Part shown: positions 8,489 through 18,985 of the stretch, piece by piece
Position numbering within the stretch: position 1 is the first letter of the stretch
Layout: each line of letters starts with the position of its first letter
NCBI RefSeq assembly: GCF_003063455.1
Contig: NZ_NESN01000005.1
Location: 255,506 to 319,505, forward strand
Direction of reading: 5' to 3'
DNA: 64,000 nucleotides
Source of the DNA: Limnohabitans parvus II-B4
GTDB taxonomy: Bacteria > Pseudomonadota > Gammaproteobacteria > Burkholderiales > Burkholderiaceae_C
Notes under the pieces: generated by a model
Database searches by the model: none
Seen by the model: the letters and a program-made list of their open reading frames with translations, nothing else
What the model was told of the DNA's origin: nothing
Translations under genes and position numbers: made by a program

Positions 8489-8493
8489 TCCAC

Positions 8494-8522
8494 TGCAAAA
8501 CGCATCAGCGCTGCGTCTTGCA
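8494..8522. other. Stem-loop after the sox operon
   Basis: Arms TGCAAAACGCA and TGCGTCTTGCA pair at 10 of 11 positions around a 7-base loop, 5 bases after the DUF4395 gene stop. There is no T run. It may mark the 3' end of the sox transcript. Confidence 0.4.
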
Positions 8523-8705
8523 GCCTGAGCTCATTCGTGTTTGATAATTCGCCAAGATCCGTTTGACGATTTTCAATGGCAAGTTCCTGATCCCGGAAGG
8601 CAAAACGCCCGACCAGCGAATGGAAAAGGCTGCAGCCCAGCGTGTCACCGGGCGCAACCAAGCCGTGGCTTCCAAAAGCTCTTTTTGTTGATGGCTGTTC
8701 ATCAT
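8505..8705 (-). CDS. Possible small protein, unknown
   Basis: A 66-codon frame that starts with two methionines, 23 bases after the rhodanese gene on the same strand, with a possible AAGG ribosome site 10 bases upstream. The product (start MMNSHQQKELLEATAWLRP) is basic, with no clear signal or membrane segment. I do not recognise a family. The 240-base gap holds nothing else except the stem-loop it runs into, so it may equally be non-coding. Confidence 0.25.
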   Translation of the reverse strand: MMNSHQQKELLEATAWLRPVTRWAAAFSIRWSGVLPSGIRNLPLKIVKRILANYQTRMSSGCKTQR

Positions 8706-8728
8706 GATGGCACTGCCTTGATTTGTGT

Positions 8729-9085
8729 TCAAGACATGAAATTGCGCCATGCACCGATGTTGTAAACGCGTTGGTAGCCGTTCTTCTTTAACATCAACTT
8801 GGCCATGCCACTGCGTGTGCCGCTCGCACAACCTACCACCACGGGTGAAGTTTTTGGAATGCTGCCCAAATGCTGACCCAGTTCATTGAGTGGAATGTTG
8901 CGGGTGCCGGGCGCATTGCCGGAGGCAAACTCGGCTTCAGACCGAACATCCAAAAGGATGGCCCCTTGCGTTTTCAGTTGAGGCAGCAAGGCGATGACTC
9001 GTCGGGCATTCCACCATTTGTAGCCAAACCAAAGTGCCAAAGCCATCATGGGCCAATAGTCTTGTATGAATTTCATGTTGGTCAT
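8729..9085 (-). CDS. Single-domain rhodanese, membrane-anchored
   Basis: A 118-residue sulfurtransferase. An N-terminal hydrophobic stretch (about residues 8-24, WPMMALALWFGYKWW) probably anchors it in the membrane, followed by one rhodanese domain: LLDVRSEAEF, then the active-site loop with Cys86 in GCASGTRSG, a six-residue loop as in sulfur-handling rhodaneses. It lies 8 bases after a second rhodanese gene and points toward the sox operon, so a role in sulfane-sulfur transfer linked to thiosulfate oxidation is likely though unproven. Confidence 0.85.
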   Translation of the reverse strand: MTNMKFIQDYWPMMALALWFGYKWWNARRVIALLPQLKTQGAILLDVRSEAEFASGNAPGTRNIPLNELGQHLGSIPKTSPVVVGCASGTRSGMAKLMLKKNGYQRVYNIGAWRNFMS

Positions 9086-9093
9086 TGCGCTGC

Positions 9094-9480
9094 TCAGCGA
9101 GGCGCTACCAATGGCCAGCCCTTAGCTGCCCATTGGCTCATGCCGCCTTCGACATAGCGAACGTTTTTATAACCCTGCTGTTTGAGCATGTCAAAAGTGG
9201 CTTTTGAGCGATTTTGTGTATTGCAAATCAGTAGCACAGGCTGGGTGGAGTCCTTGGGGATCTGTGATTGTTTCTGCGCCAACTCGCTCATGGGCAGCAG
9301 GACCGCGCCTTGGGCGACACCGGTCAAGTGTTCTGGCTTTTCCCGGATGTCAATCAGCACCACTTTGCCGCTTTCGTGTTCAGCGCGGGCTTGTTCGAGT
9401 GTCACTGTGTCTGTAGTGTTATTCTCAGTGCATGCTGCCAATGTGCATAACACCAGCATGGCTGCCATTTTTTTAAGCAT
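9094..9480 (-). CDS. Rhodanese-domain lipoprotein
   Basis: A 128-residue periplasmic sulfurtransferase with a lipoprotein signal (hydrophobic stretch ending LAAC, Cys17) and one rhodanese domain. The LIDIREKPEHLTG motif and active Cys86 in LICNTQNRSKA are present, so it should be catalytically able. First gene of a two-rhodanese pair facing the sox cluster; as a membrane-tethered periplasmic enzyme it sits in the compartment where SoxYZ works. Confidence 0.87.
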   Translation of the reverse strand: MLKKMAAMLVLCTLAACTENNTTDTVTLEQARAEHESGKVVLIDIREKPEHLTGVAQGAVLLPMSELAQKQSQIPKDSTQPVLLICNTQNRSKATFDMLKQQGYKNVRYVEGGMSQWAAKGWPLVAPR

Positions 9481-9574
9481 AAAAATCTTTCGATTTTTTG
9501 ATGAGTGTGGATAGACGCGGCGGCAGTTGAATGCATCGACTCATGCATTTGCACAATCTGTGAAATGGGTGATG

Positions 9575-9649
9575 TGGTGCCCCCGACAGGAATCGAACCT
9601 GTATCACTCCCTTAGGAGGGGAGAGTTCTATCCATTGAACTACGGTGGC
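9575..9649 (-). tRNA. tRNA-Arg (anticodon CCU)
   Basis: A full cloverleaf reads on the - strand: acceptor arm GCCACCG against CGGGGGC, T arm with GGTTCGATTCC, and anticodon stem CTCCC/GGGAG around loop CTCCTAA, giving anticodon CCU (reads AGG). The 3' CCA is encoded at 9575-9577. The acceptor stem has one mismatch, A4 opposite G69 (A at 9646 on the - strand), where C would pair. Confidence 0.93.
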
Positions 9650-9724
9650 CAGGCGTGCATTTTACAGGCCGCAGGTGCGGGATGAATGCCGGGCCGGGGT
9701 GTGTGAGGTCGATCGCTGCTGATC

Positions 9725-9730
9725 GATAAT
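9725..9730 (+). promoter_or_regulatory. Candidate -10 box just before the histidine kinase start
   Basis: GATAAT ends 6 bases before the ATG at 9737 and no ribosome site lies between. If used, transcription would start at or beside the start codon. No good -35 is visible, so this is tentative. Confidence 0.3.
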
Positions 9731-9736
9731 CCAAAA

Positions 9737-11398
<1,662 letters not shown>

Positions 11399-12535
11399 GG
11401 GTCAGTGGGAACATGCGGTTGCTCATGAGCTGCTGAACGATCGAGATGCTCTGACGGTATTGCCACACGCCTTGCGGCTCGGGGTTGATCCAGGCGAATT
11501 TGGGGAAGGTGTGCGTCAGGCGTTGTAGCCATTCGGCCCCGGCCTCTTCGTTGTTGTATTCGACGCTGCCGCCTTTTTGCAAAATTTCATAGGGGCTCAT
11601 GGTCGCGTCCCCGATGAAGATCAGCTTGTAATCCTTGTTGTACTTGCGCAGGATGTCCCAAGTCGGGAATTTTTCGGCGTAGCGGCGTTTGTTGTTCTTC
11701 CACATGAAGTCATAGACGCAGTTGTGGAAGTAATAAAAGTCCAAGTGTTTGAATTCGGCCTTCACGGCCGAAAACATCTCTTCGACCCGGGCGATGTGGT
11801 CGTCCATGGTGCCGCCCACGTCCATGAGCAGCAGCACTTTCACATTGTTGTGGCGCTCAGGCCGCATCAAGATGTCGAGATAGCCCGCATTGGCCGCTGT
11901 TTGTCGGATGGTGCCGTCCAGATCCAGCTCGTCATGCGAGCCTTCGCGTGCAAAGCGGCGCAAGCGGCGCAGCGCCACCTTGATGTTGCGGGTGCCCAGT
12001 TCTTGCTGGTCGTCATAGTCTTTGTAGGCGCGTTGCTCCCACACCTTGACGGCGCTTTTGTTGCCACCTTTGCCACCGATGCGGATGCCCTGTGGGTTGT
12101 GGCCACCGTTGCCAAAGGGCGAGGTGCCGCCCGTGCCGATCCACTTGTTGCCGCCTTCGTGGCGTTCTTTTTGTTCTTCGAGACGCTTTTTGAGCGTGTC
12201 CATCAGCTCGTCCCAGCCCATCTTCTCGATGGCGGCTTTTTGTTCGGGCGTGAGTTCCTTTTGCAAGATTTTTTCGAGCCAGTCGAGCGGCACTTCTTTG
12301 GTGAAGTCGGTCAGCATTTCGACGCCCTTGAAGTAAGCGCCAAAAGCCTTGTCGAACTTGTCGAAGTGCTTTTCGTCTTTGACCATGACTGTGCGGGCCA
12401 GGTGGTAAAAATCGTCGATGCTGCAGGCGTCCGACGCCGGGCCGACCACATTGGCCTGCAGGGCTTCAAGCAGTGTCAGGTACTCGCGCACCGATACAGG
12501 CAGCTTGGCCGCGCGCAGGGTATAGAAAAAATCGA

Positions 12536-13165
12536 TCAGCATGGCCGTGTGTCCTTGAGGCGTGAGCGGCTCAATTGAAAGTCCAGATGTGCACGCACAC
12601 TGGGCCATTCGCTGGCAATGATGCTGTAGACGCAGCTGTCACGCAGCGCGCCTGCGGCCAACGGGTGCGGGTTGATTTGGTGGCTGCGCAGCACGCCGTC
12701 CAGCTTGGCCCCCAGGCGTTCAATGGCACGGCGGCTTTGGTGGTTGAAGAAGTGCGTGCGGAACTCCACCGCAATGCAGTTCAACTGTTCAAAGGCGTGG
12801 GCCAGCAGCATGCGCTTCGCTTCGGTGTTGAGCGGGCTGCGTTGCACGCTTTGGCGGTACCAAGTGGAGCCGATTTCGACACGGCGATTGACGGCGTCGA
12901 TGTTCATGTAGGTGGTCATGCCCACAGCCTGGCCCGATGTGGCATCGATCACGGCAAACGGACACATGCTGCCCTTGGCTTGTAGATCGAGGCGACGCGC
13001 AATTTCAGCCGCCATGCCTTCGGGTGTGGGGATGGCGGTGTACCAATGATTCCACAGCTCACCATCGCGCACAGCTTCGACCAAGTCGTCATGGTGCCCG
13101 ACAGTCAATGGCACCAGCATCAGATGCTGACCGGTCAATGAGGGAGGGGCGATCCACTGGCTCAT
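12536..13165 (-). CDS. GNAT N-acetyltransferase (RimJ/RimL-like)
   Basis: A 209-residue acetyltransferase. Visible family features are the start LTGQHLMLVPLTVGHHDDL, the beta strand PFAVIDATSGQAVGMTTY, the motif EIGSTWYRQSVQRSPLNTEA at the acetyl-CoA region, and SRRAIERLGAKLDGVLRSH. This resembles enzymes that modify protein N-termini or small molecules; the substrate cannot be read. It overlaps its upstream neighbour by 4 bases (ATGA) and the VWA gene by 7, so it is translated as part of the moxR-VWA operon rather than as an independent gene. Confidence 0.85.
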   Translation of the reverse strand: MSQWIAPPSLTGQHLMLVPLTVGHHDDLVEAVRDGELWNHWYTAIPTPEGMAAEIARRLDLQAKGSMCPFAVIDATSGQAVGMTTYMNIDAVNRRVEIGSTWYRQSVQRSPLNTEAKRMLLAHAFEQLNCIAVEFRTHFFNHQSRRAIERLGAKLDGVLRSHQINPHPLAAGALRDSCVYSIIASEWPSVRAHLDFQLSRSRLKDTRPC

Positions 13166-13398
13166 GAGGAGGTATCGGTGTCTTGGTCTTTTTGTTTGGC
13201 ACGCCAGAATCTGGCCAGATGCAAGCCGCCTCCGCCTCCTAGGCCCACCAGCAAAATGCCACCGATGCTGGCCGAGTCATAGCCTGAGCTGAAAATGTTC
13301 CAGCCCAGCAGTTTGCCGGCCCAGTAACCCAGCAGCGCGCCACCGACAAAACCGACCGCGTCAGAAATGCCTTCCAGCAAAGGGTTGGGTGAAGACAT
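13162..13398 (-). CDS. Small glycine-rich membrane protein
   Basis: A 78-residue protein with two hydrophobic, glycine-rich helices (about 12-32 with GFVGGALLGYWAGKLLG, and 43-62 with SIGGILLVGLGGGGGL) and a charged C-terminal tail (WRAKQKDQDTDTSS). The spacing of glycines suggests close helix packing. I recognise no named family. It is 9 bases after moxR and overlaps the GNAT gene by 4 bases, so it is a real operon member despite its size. Confidence 0.7.
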   Translation of the reverse strand: MSSPNPLLEGISDAVGFVGGALLGYWAGKLLGWNIFSSGYDSASIGGILLVGLGGGGGLHLARFWRAKQKDQDTDTSS

Positions 13399-13407
13399 GG
13401 TCTGGCC

Positions 13408-14250
13408 TTAACGGTTGCGCTGGTTCATGAAAACCAGCTTCTCAAACAGGGTCACATCTTGCTCGTTCTTGAGCAAGGCGCCTACCAGTGGCGGCACAGA
13501 CACTTTTTGGTCTGCACTTTGCAAGGCTTCGAGCGGAATGTCTTCGGCCACCAACAGCTTGAGCCAGTCCAGCAGCTCGCTGGTGGAGGGTTTCTTCTTC
13601 AGGCCCGGCAATCCGCGCACGTCGTAAAAAGTTTTGAGGGCCAAAGCCAGCAAGTCTTTTTTGAGCGTGGGGAAGTGCACATCCACGATTTGGCGCATGG
13701 TGTCCGCTTCGGGGAACTTGATGTAGTGGAAGAAGCAGCGGCGCAAGAAAGCGTCGGGCAGCTCTTTTTCGTTGTTGGAGGTGATGAACACCAGGGGCCG
13801 GGTCTTGGCCTTGATCAGCTGGCGTGTCTCGTAGCAATAAAACTCCATGCGATCGATCTCGCGCAGCAAGTCGTTCGGGAATTCGATGTCCGCCTTGTCG
13901 ATCTCATCGATCAGGATCGCCACTGGGGTTTCGGAGGTGAAGGCCTGCCAGAGCACACCTTTGACGATGTAGTTTTCAATGTCTTTGACTTTTTCGTCGC
14001 CCAGCTGGCTGTCGCGTAGGCGGCTCACCGCGTCGTATTCGTACAGACCTTGTTGGGCCTTGGTGGTCGATTTGATGTGCCACTGCAACAAAGGCAGCCC
14101 CAAGGCAGCAGACACTTCCTCGGCCAGCATGGTTTTACCGGTGCCGGGTTCGCCCTTGACCAGCAGGGGGCGTTTGAGGGTGATGGCGGCATTCACAGCC
14201 AGCATCAGGTCCTGTGTGGCGACGTAGTTTTCGGTACCTTGGAATTTCAT
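13408..14250 (-). CDS. MoxR-family AAA+ ATPase
   Basis: A 280-residue ATPase with Walker A GEPGTGKT (33-40), Walker B ILIDEIDKAD (112-121), sensor 1 FITSNNEKELPDAFLRRC with the arginine finger, and the C-terminal lid. MoxR ATPases act as chaperones that work with VWA proteins to activate metalloenzymes or complexes. First gene of a compact four-gene operon: moxR, small membrane protein, GNAT, VWA. Divergent from the cytochrome c4 gene, with a 106-base shared upstream region. Confidence 0.93.
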   Translation of the reverse strand: MKFQGTENYVATQDLMLAVNAAITLKRPLLVKGEPGTGKTMLAEEVSAALGLPLLQWHIKSTTKAQQGLYEYDAVSRLRDSQLGDEKVKDIENYIVKGVLWQAFTSETPVAILIDEIDKADIEFPNDLLREIDRMEFYCYETRQLIKAKTRPLVFITSNNEKELPDAFLRRCFFHYIKFPEADTMRQIVDVHFPTLKKDLLALALKTFYDVRGLPGLKKKPSTSELLDWLKLLVAEDIPLEALQSADQKVSVPPLVGALLKNEQDVTLFEKLVFMNQRNR

Positions 14251-14308
14251 GGTGGACAGTTCTCAAAAACAGTAAGGAAGCTTGTCAGGATTATGAGGGC
14301 CAGCCCGA

Positions 14309-14314
14309 TATAAT
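14309..14314 (+). promoter_or_regulatory. Candidate -10 box for cytochrome c4
   Basis: A perfect TATAAT, 42 bases before the cytochrome start codon. The best -35 candidate, TTGTCA at 14282-14287, is 21 bases away, longer than usual. Transcription would start near 14321, right at the FNR-type palindrome. Confidence 0.5.
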
Positions 14315-14320
14315 CCGCAT

Positions 14321-14334
14321 TTGATTTTTATCAA
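14321..14334. promoter_or_regulatory. FNR/Anr-type site in the cytochrome c4 leader
   Basis: TTGATTTTTATCAA matches the FNR consensus TTGAT-N4-ATCAA at all ten fixed positions. It begins 6 bases after the TATAAT box and ends 22 bases before the ATG, a place from which a bound regulator would block rather than help transcription. Confidence 0.7.
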
Positions 14335-14356
14335 TCATTTGGATTGTGTAAGCAAA

Positions 14357-15016
14357 ATGAACAAGCTGTTGACCTCAATGTTTGCCTTGGCTGTCGCCTC
14401 TGTGACCGCTATCTCTGCCCATGCCCAAGAGATCAAGGGTGATGCCAAAGCCGCAGAGCAGAAGATTGCCATGTGCATCGGTTGCCACGGTATCAAGGGC
14501 TACCAAGCCAGTTTCCCAGAGGTCTATCGTGTCCCGATGATCTCCGGCCAGAATGCCAAATACATTGTGGCGGCCTTGAGTGCCTACAAAAAAGGCGATC
14601 GCAAGCATCCCACCATGCGCGGCATTGCCGACAGCCTGAGCGACCAGGACATGGCCGATCTGGGTGCTTATTACGAACTGCACGGTAAAACCGATGCCGT
14701 GCCCGCGGCCCCCAAGGCACCTGATGCCAAAGTGGCCGCCCTGCTGCAAAAAGGCGCTTGCGTGTCTTGCCACGGCGACAACTTCTCCAAGCCTGTGGAC
14801 CCCAGCTACCCCAAGATCGCTGGCCAGCACAAAGATTTCCTGTTTGTGGCTTTGAAGTCTTACAAGGTTGAAAACCAAGCCACGTGGGGCCGTAGCAATG
14901 GCGTCATGGGGGGTATCGCCAAGCAATTCTCCAATGCCGAACTCAAGGCTTTGGCCGGCTACGTGGCCAGCGTTGAGGGTGAACTCAAAACGGTTCCCCA
15001 GTCGAAGTTCCGCTGA
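14357..15016 (+). CDS. Dihaem cytochrome c4
   Basis: Periplasmic electron carrier of 219 residues between quinol oxidation and terminal oxidases. It has a Sec signal (MNKLLTSMFALAVASVTAIS, cleavage near AHA-QE, residue 23) and two c-type domains with haem sites Cys40-Cys43-His44 (CIGCH) and Cys135-Cys138-His139 (CVSCH), plus repeated GQ-containing loops (MISGQNAKYI and KIAGQHKDFL) typical of cytochrome c4. The ATG at 14357 is preferred because it gives the signal its positive charge. A bidirectional terminator follows, and an FNR-type palindrome lies in the leader. Confidence 0.9.
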   Translation: MNKLLTSMFALAVASVTAISAHAQEIKGDAKAAEQKIAMCIGCHGIKGYQASFPEVYRVPMISGQNAKYIVAALSAYKKGDRKHPTMRGIADSLSDQDMADLGAYYELHGKTDAVPAAPKAPDAKVAALLQKGACVSCHGDNFSKPVDPSYPKIAGQHKDFLFVALKSYKVENQATWGRSNGVMGGIAKQFSNAELKALAGYVASVEGELKTVPQSKFR

Positions 15017-15036
15017 TCAGGGCTAAAGCCCCAAAC

Positions 15037-15066
15037 AAAAAAGCCAGTCAAATGACTGGCTTTTTT
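15037..15066. terminator. Bidirectional terminator after cytochrome c4
   Basis: AAAAAAGCCAGTCA and its exact complement TGACTGGCTTTTTT flank a 2-base centre, giving a strong stem with a T run on one side and an A run on the other. It lies 20 bases past the cytochrome stop and 64 bases past the convergent grxD stop, so it can serve both. Confidence 0.88.
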
Positions 15067-15130
15067 CATTGGCGCGAGCCCAGTTAGCAAGGCCGTGCTC
15101 AGCCAGAGCCTGACGGCCCTGGTGTCGAGA

Positions 15131-15454
15131 TCAGGCTTGGCCGTTGATGACCTGTTGCAATTCACCCGATTCGTACATCTCCATCATGATGTCCGAGCCG
15201 CCAATGAACTCGCCTTTGACGTAGAGCTGGGGAATGGTGGGCCAGTTGCTGTATTCCTTGATGCCCTGGCGAATTTCTGCATCGTCCAGCACGTTCACGG
15301 TTTTGACGGTTTTGGGATCGACACCGACGGCCTTCAGGATCTGGATGGCGCGGCCCGAAAAACCGCACATGGGGAAGCTGGCGCTGCCCTTCATGAACAG
15401 GGTGATGTCGTTGCCTTTGACGAGTTCGTCGATGCGTTGCTGGGTGTCACTCAT
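15131..15454 (-). CDS. grxD: Monothiol glutaredoxin Grx4/GrxD
   Basis: A 107-residue CGFS-type glutaredoxin with active Cys30 in PMCGFSGRA, the TIPQLYVKGEFIGGSDI glutathione-binding stretch, and full family length. Such proteins bind and pass on [2Fe-2S] clusters rather than reduce disulfides. I chose the ATG at 15454 (MSDTQQRIDELV), the normal family start, over one 10 codons upstream. It lies downstream of prmC on the same strand (99 bases), last of the hemA-prfA-prmC-grxD set. Confidence 0.95.
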   Translation of the reverse strand: MSDTQQRIDELVKGNDITLFMKGSASFPMCGFSGRAIQILKAVGVDPKTVKTVNVLDDAEIRQGIKEYSNWPTIPQLYVKGEFIGGSDIMMEMYESGELQQVINGQA

Positions 15455-15553
15455 GGTCTTTACTCCAAATGGGGCCGTTTTCAATGGGATGGATTATCCC
15501 TCTGATTGAAAGTCTGCTTTCGACAGAGGGCTGTTGGGATGCGGAATGGGAGT

Positions 15554-16387
15554 TCAAAAGGGTTTTCGCCCGCCTGTGCAGCGATCGACGCCAGCCAGGT
15601 CTTGACGTGACTGGACCTGCTCAAACCCAGCTTGGTCCAGCAAGGTTTGCACGGTTTTGGCCTGGTCCCAGCCGTGTTCGAGCAAAAGCCAGCCTCCCGG
15701 GACGAGGCGACTGGGGGCCTGGGCGATGATCTGGCGGATGTCGTCCAGGCCATCGGGACCACTGGTCAGGGCGCTCAGGGGTTCGTGCGTCAGGGCGCTC
15801 AGGTGGGGGTCGCCATCGACCACATAGGGCGGGTTCGAAACAATCATCTCGAAGCGGTCGGATACGGCGGCCATCCAGTCGCTGTGGATGAAGTGCACCG
15901 GGAGCTGAAGTCGATGGGCATTGGCTTGCGCAACGGCCAGCGCGTCGGCGCTGGCGTCTACGGCGGTGATCTGGTTTTGGGGTCGGTGGTGCTGCAACGC
16001 CAAAGCGACAGCCCCACTGCCAGTGCCCAGGTCGAGAACCCGCTGGGTGGTTTCTGTGGGCAGTTGCTCAAGCGCCCATTCCACCAGTGTTTCGGTGTCC
16101 GGGCGTGGGTCGAGCACACGGGCATCGACTTGCAGATTCAGGCCGAAGAAGGCCTTGAAACCCGTGATGTATGCCACAGGTTCGCCCGAGATACGCCGTT
16201 GCATGGCCAGCTCCAGCCGCTCAGTCACGGTGGGGTCCAATGTGTCGGTGTCGTGTGCCAGAAGCCAGGCGCGGTCGTGAGGGTCCCGTCCCAGCACGTG
16301 CAGGTGCAGCAGCTGGGCATCGATGCGAGCCAGTCCCAGCGCTTGGGCGCGCTGCAGGCTTTGGGCAATGGTCAGAGGCGCATTCAT
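15554..16387 (-). CDS. prmC: PrmC, release factor glutamine methyltransferase
   Basis: SAM-dependent enzyme that methylates the glutamine of the GGQ motif in release factors. The 277-residue product shows the SAM site [15 protein letters not shown] and the catalytic NPPY motif in [12 protein letters not shown], with an N-terminal helical substrate domain. It starts 4 bases inside the prfA 3' end (ATGA overlap), so enzyme and substrate are translationally coupled. Confidence 0.95.
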   Translation of the reverse strand: MNAPLTIAQSLQRAQALGLARIDAQLLHLHVLGRDPHDRAWLLAHDTDTLDPTVTERLELAMQRRISGEPVAYITGFKAFFGLNLQVDARVLDPRPDTETLVEWALEQLPTETTQRVLDLGTGSGAVALALQHHRPQNQITAVDASADALAVAQANAHRLQLPVHFIHSDWMAAVSDRFEMIVSNPPYVVDGDPHLSALTHEPLSALTSGPDGLDDIRQIIAQAPSRLVPGGWLLLEHGWDQAKTVQTLLDQAGFEQVQSRQDLAGVDRCTGGRKPF

Positions 16388-17472
16388 GCTGTGCCACCGA
16401 TTTCCAGTGCCGCCAGCTGTTCGGCCGCTTCATAGGCTTGCAAGGCGTTGACCACGTCCTGCAAATCGCCTTCCATGATGGTCAGCAGCTTGTAAAGCGT
16501 CAGGTTGATGCGGTGGTCGGTCAAGCGCCCTTGCGGGAAGTTGTAGGTGCGGATGCGGTCCGAACGGTCGCCGCTGCCGATCAGGCTCTTGCGCTCAGCC
16601 GCGTCTTTGGCGGCGCGTTCGGCGCGGTCTTTTTCCTGGATGCGGGCCGTGAGCACTTTCAAAGCCTGAGCCTTGTTGCCGTGTTGGCTGCGGCCGTCCT
16701 GGCATTCGGCCACAATGCCGGTGGGCAAGTGGGTGATGCGCACAGCCGAATCGGTCTTGTTGATGTGTTGCCCGCCTGCGCCACTGGCGCGGTAGGTGTC
16801 GATGCGCAGGTCAGACGGGTTGATCTTGATGGCTTCGGCTTCGTCTGGCTCGGCCAATACCGCGACGGTGCAGGCGCTGGTGTGGATGCGGCCTTGTGTT
16901 TCGGTGGCGGGCACGCGCTGCACGCGGTGGCCTCCCGACTCGAATTTCAGTGTGCCGTACACGTTGTGGCCCTCGATTCGGACCACGACTTCTTTGTAGC
17001 CTCCGAGTTCGCTGACAGATTCCGACACGATCTCGCATTTCCAGCCTTGGCTTTCGGCGTAACGTGAGTACATGCGCAGCAAGTCGGCAGCAAACAGGGC
17101 AGACTCGTCGCCACCGGTCCCTGCACGGATTTCGATAAATGCCGGGCGTGCATCGTCCGGGTCTTTGGGCAGCAGCATGCGTTGCAGTTCGGCTTCCAGT
17201 GTTTGTAGCTCGCTGTTGGCGTTGGCTATTTCTTCCTCGGCCATGTCCCGAAGGTCTGCGTCATCCAGCATGGTCTGTGCGTCGGCCAGATCGGCTTGTC
17301 GCTGTTGAAAACGGGCAAAGCGCGAGGCCACGGCGCTGACTTCTGCATGTTCCCGCGAGAGCTTCAGGAACTGACTCATGTCGCCCATGATGTCTTCACG
17401 CGAGAGTAGAAAGTCCAGCTCCGTCAGTCGCAGGGCGTAGCGTTCAAGTTGTTGGATCAAAAAGGGTTTCAT
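16384..17472 (-). CDS. prfA: PrfA, peptide chain release factor 1
   Basis: Reads UAA and UAG stop codons and triggers peptide release. The 362-residue product has the RF1 domains in order, including [16 protein letters not shown], the catalytic GGQ in [13 protein letters not shown] (about residue 235) and [12 protein letters not shown] chose the ATG at 17472 ([16 protein letters not shown]), the usual RF1 start; the frame is open further upstream but that stretch is repeat-like. Sits between hemA (127 bases upstream) and prmC (4-base overlap). Confidence 0.96.
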   Translation of the reverse strand: MKPFLIQQLERYALRLTELDFLLSREDIMGDMSQFLKLSREHAEVSAVASRFARFQQRQADLADAQTMLDDADLRDMAEEEIANANSELQTLEAELQRMLLPKDPDDARPAFIEIRAGTGGDESALFAADLLRMYSRYAESQGWKCEIVSESVSELGGYKEVVVRIEGHNVYGTLKFESGGHRVQRVPATETQGRIHTSACTVAVLAEPDEAEAIKINPSDLRIDTYRASGAGGQHINKTDSAVRITHLPTGIVAECQDGRSQHGNKAQALKVLTARIQEKDRAERAAKDAAERKSLIGSGDRSDRIRTYNFPQGRLTDHRINLTLYKLLTIMEGDLQDVVNALQAYEAAEQLAALEIGGTA

Positions 17473-17522
17473 GCGACCAAAATGTTGTAGGTCCGCGCTT
17501 GAGCGCCGACTTCTGCATGTTT
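17335..17522. repeat. Short direct duplication in prfA and its leader
   Basis: The 14-mer GACTTCTGCATGTT occurs at 17338-17351 inside the prfA coding region and again at 17508-17521 in the prfA leader, 170 bases apart and in the same orientation, with near-matching flanks (GCGCT versus GCGCC). Next to the second copy, AGCGCCGAC occurs twice (17502 and 17532). Confidence 0.5.
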
Positions 17523-17599
17523 CGGGGCGCAAGCGCCGACCGACGAGGAGAGAGGGGGAGACGGTCGTCGCGCCAGCCACAACCCGCTCTAAGTCAACG

Positions 17600-18871
17600 C
17601 TAACGTTCGTGTCGTAGAAACAGGCGTTGCACCGCTTGCATGGTTTGCTCGCGATGGGCGGGGTCAGCGCTGCGCAACTCAGCCAGTGCCCCGTGCAGCA
17701 TCTTCTGCGTCAAGCTCTTGGCTAGGGCTTCCAGAACGGCATCGACGTCATCGCCTTTGGCCAACAGTTTGCGGGCACGGGCCAGTTCGGCTTCACGCCA
17801 GTTGTCCGCTTGTTGGTGCAGCTGCTGGATCAGTGGTACCGCATCTCTTTGGCCCAGCCAGTGGCTGAAGCTTTGCACCCCCGCGTCGATGATGACCTCG
17901 GCATCGGCCACCGCCGCTTGGCGCTGGGCTTGGCCTGCTTGGACCACGCTGGCCAAGTCGTCCACGGTGTAGAGGTAGACGTCTTCAAGTGCTTTGACTT
18001 CGGGTTCAATGTCGCGTGGCACGGCCAGATCGACCATGAACATGGGGCGGTGTTTGCGTTTTTTGAGTGCACGCTCCACCGCACCCAAACCGATCAGGGG
18101 CAGGGTGCTCGCGGTGCAGCTGATCACGGCATCGAACTCGTGCAGACGGTCAGGCAGGTCGGCCAGACGCATGACTTCAGCCCCAAAGCGGCTGGCAAGT
18201 TTTTCTCCACGCTCCAGGCTGCGGTTGGCAATCGCCATCCCTCGGGGCTGTTTGGCCGCAAAGTGAGTCACCACCAACTCGATCATCTCGCCTGCGCCGA
18301 CGAAAAGCACTTTGATGTCTTTGAGGTCTTCAAACAGTTGGCTGGCCAATCGGACCGAAGCGGCGGCCATGCTGATGGAGTGGGCGCCAATTTCGGTGGC
18401 CGTGCGCACTTCTTTTGCGACAGCAAAGCTGCGCTGAAACAGCTGGTTGAGTGTGCTGCCCAATGCGCCTGCCTGCTCGGCTGCCCGTACGGCGTCTTTG
18501 AGCTGACCCAGGATTTGGGCTTCGCCCAGCACCATCGAGTCGAGTCCGCTGGCCACCCGAAAGGCGTGTCGGGCGGCTTCGTTACCTTCCAACACATAAG
18601 TGTGCGATTGAAGCTCTTGTGCGGATACGCCGCCGGCTTGGGCCAGCCAACGCAAGGTATCGGCGGTGGCCGCTTGGTCGGCGGCGCAATAGATCTCGGT
18701 ACGGTTGCAGGTGGACAAGATCGCCGCCTCGGGCGTCTGTGCATTGCGCTGCGCCAAGTCACTGCGCAAACCCTGCAAGGTGGGGGCCAGTTGGTCCAAG
18801 GCGAAGGCAAACCGGCCGCGCAGATCCAGCGGCGCAGTGGTGTGATTCAAGCCCAGAGTCCAAACTGCCAT
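17600..18871 (-). CDS. hemA: HemA, glutamyl-tRNA reductase
   Basis: First committed step of haem synthesis by the C5 route: reduces glutamyl-tRNA to glutamate-1-semialdehyde with NADPH. The 423-residue product has the catalytic Cys55 in [10 protein letters not shown], the [13 protein letters not shown] signature, a nucleotide-binding stretch [14 protein letters not shown], and the C-terminal dimerisation helix. Its place before prfA and prmC is the standard betaproteobacterial order. Haem demand is high here given five c-type cytochrome haems encoded by sox genes and cytochrome c4 nearby. Confidence 0.96.
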   Translation of the reverse strand: MAVWTLGLNHTTAPLDLRGRFAFALDQLAPTLQGLRSDLAQRNAQTPEAAILSTCNRTEIYCAADQAATADTLRWLAQAGGVSAQELQSHTYVLEGNEAARHAFRVASGLDSMVLGEAQILGQLKDAVRAAEQAGALGSTLNQLFQRSFAVAKEVRTATEIGAHSISMAAASVRLASQLFEDLKDIKVLFVGAGEMIELVVTHFAAKQPRGMAIANRSLERGEKLASRFGAEVMRLADLPDRLHEFDAVISCTASTLPLIGLGAVERALKKRKHRPMFMVDLAVPRDIEPEVKALEDVYLYTVDDLASVVQAGQAQRQAAVADAEVIIDAGVQSFSHWLGQRDAVPLIQQLHQQADNWREAELARARKLLAKGDDVDAVLEALAKSLTQKMLHGALAELRSADPAHREQTMQAVQRLFLRHER

Positions 18872-18985
18872 GCGCTGATTATAGAAAGCCTCATCTGTCG
18901 GTCCTGCAAGGCGCTGAGGCGAGGGCTTTCAGGGCACAATTCACAGGCTATTTCCAGCTCATCCCCAGCCCCCCCTCATTTGTTC

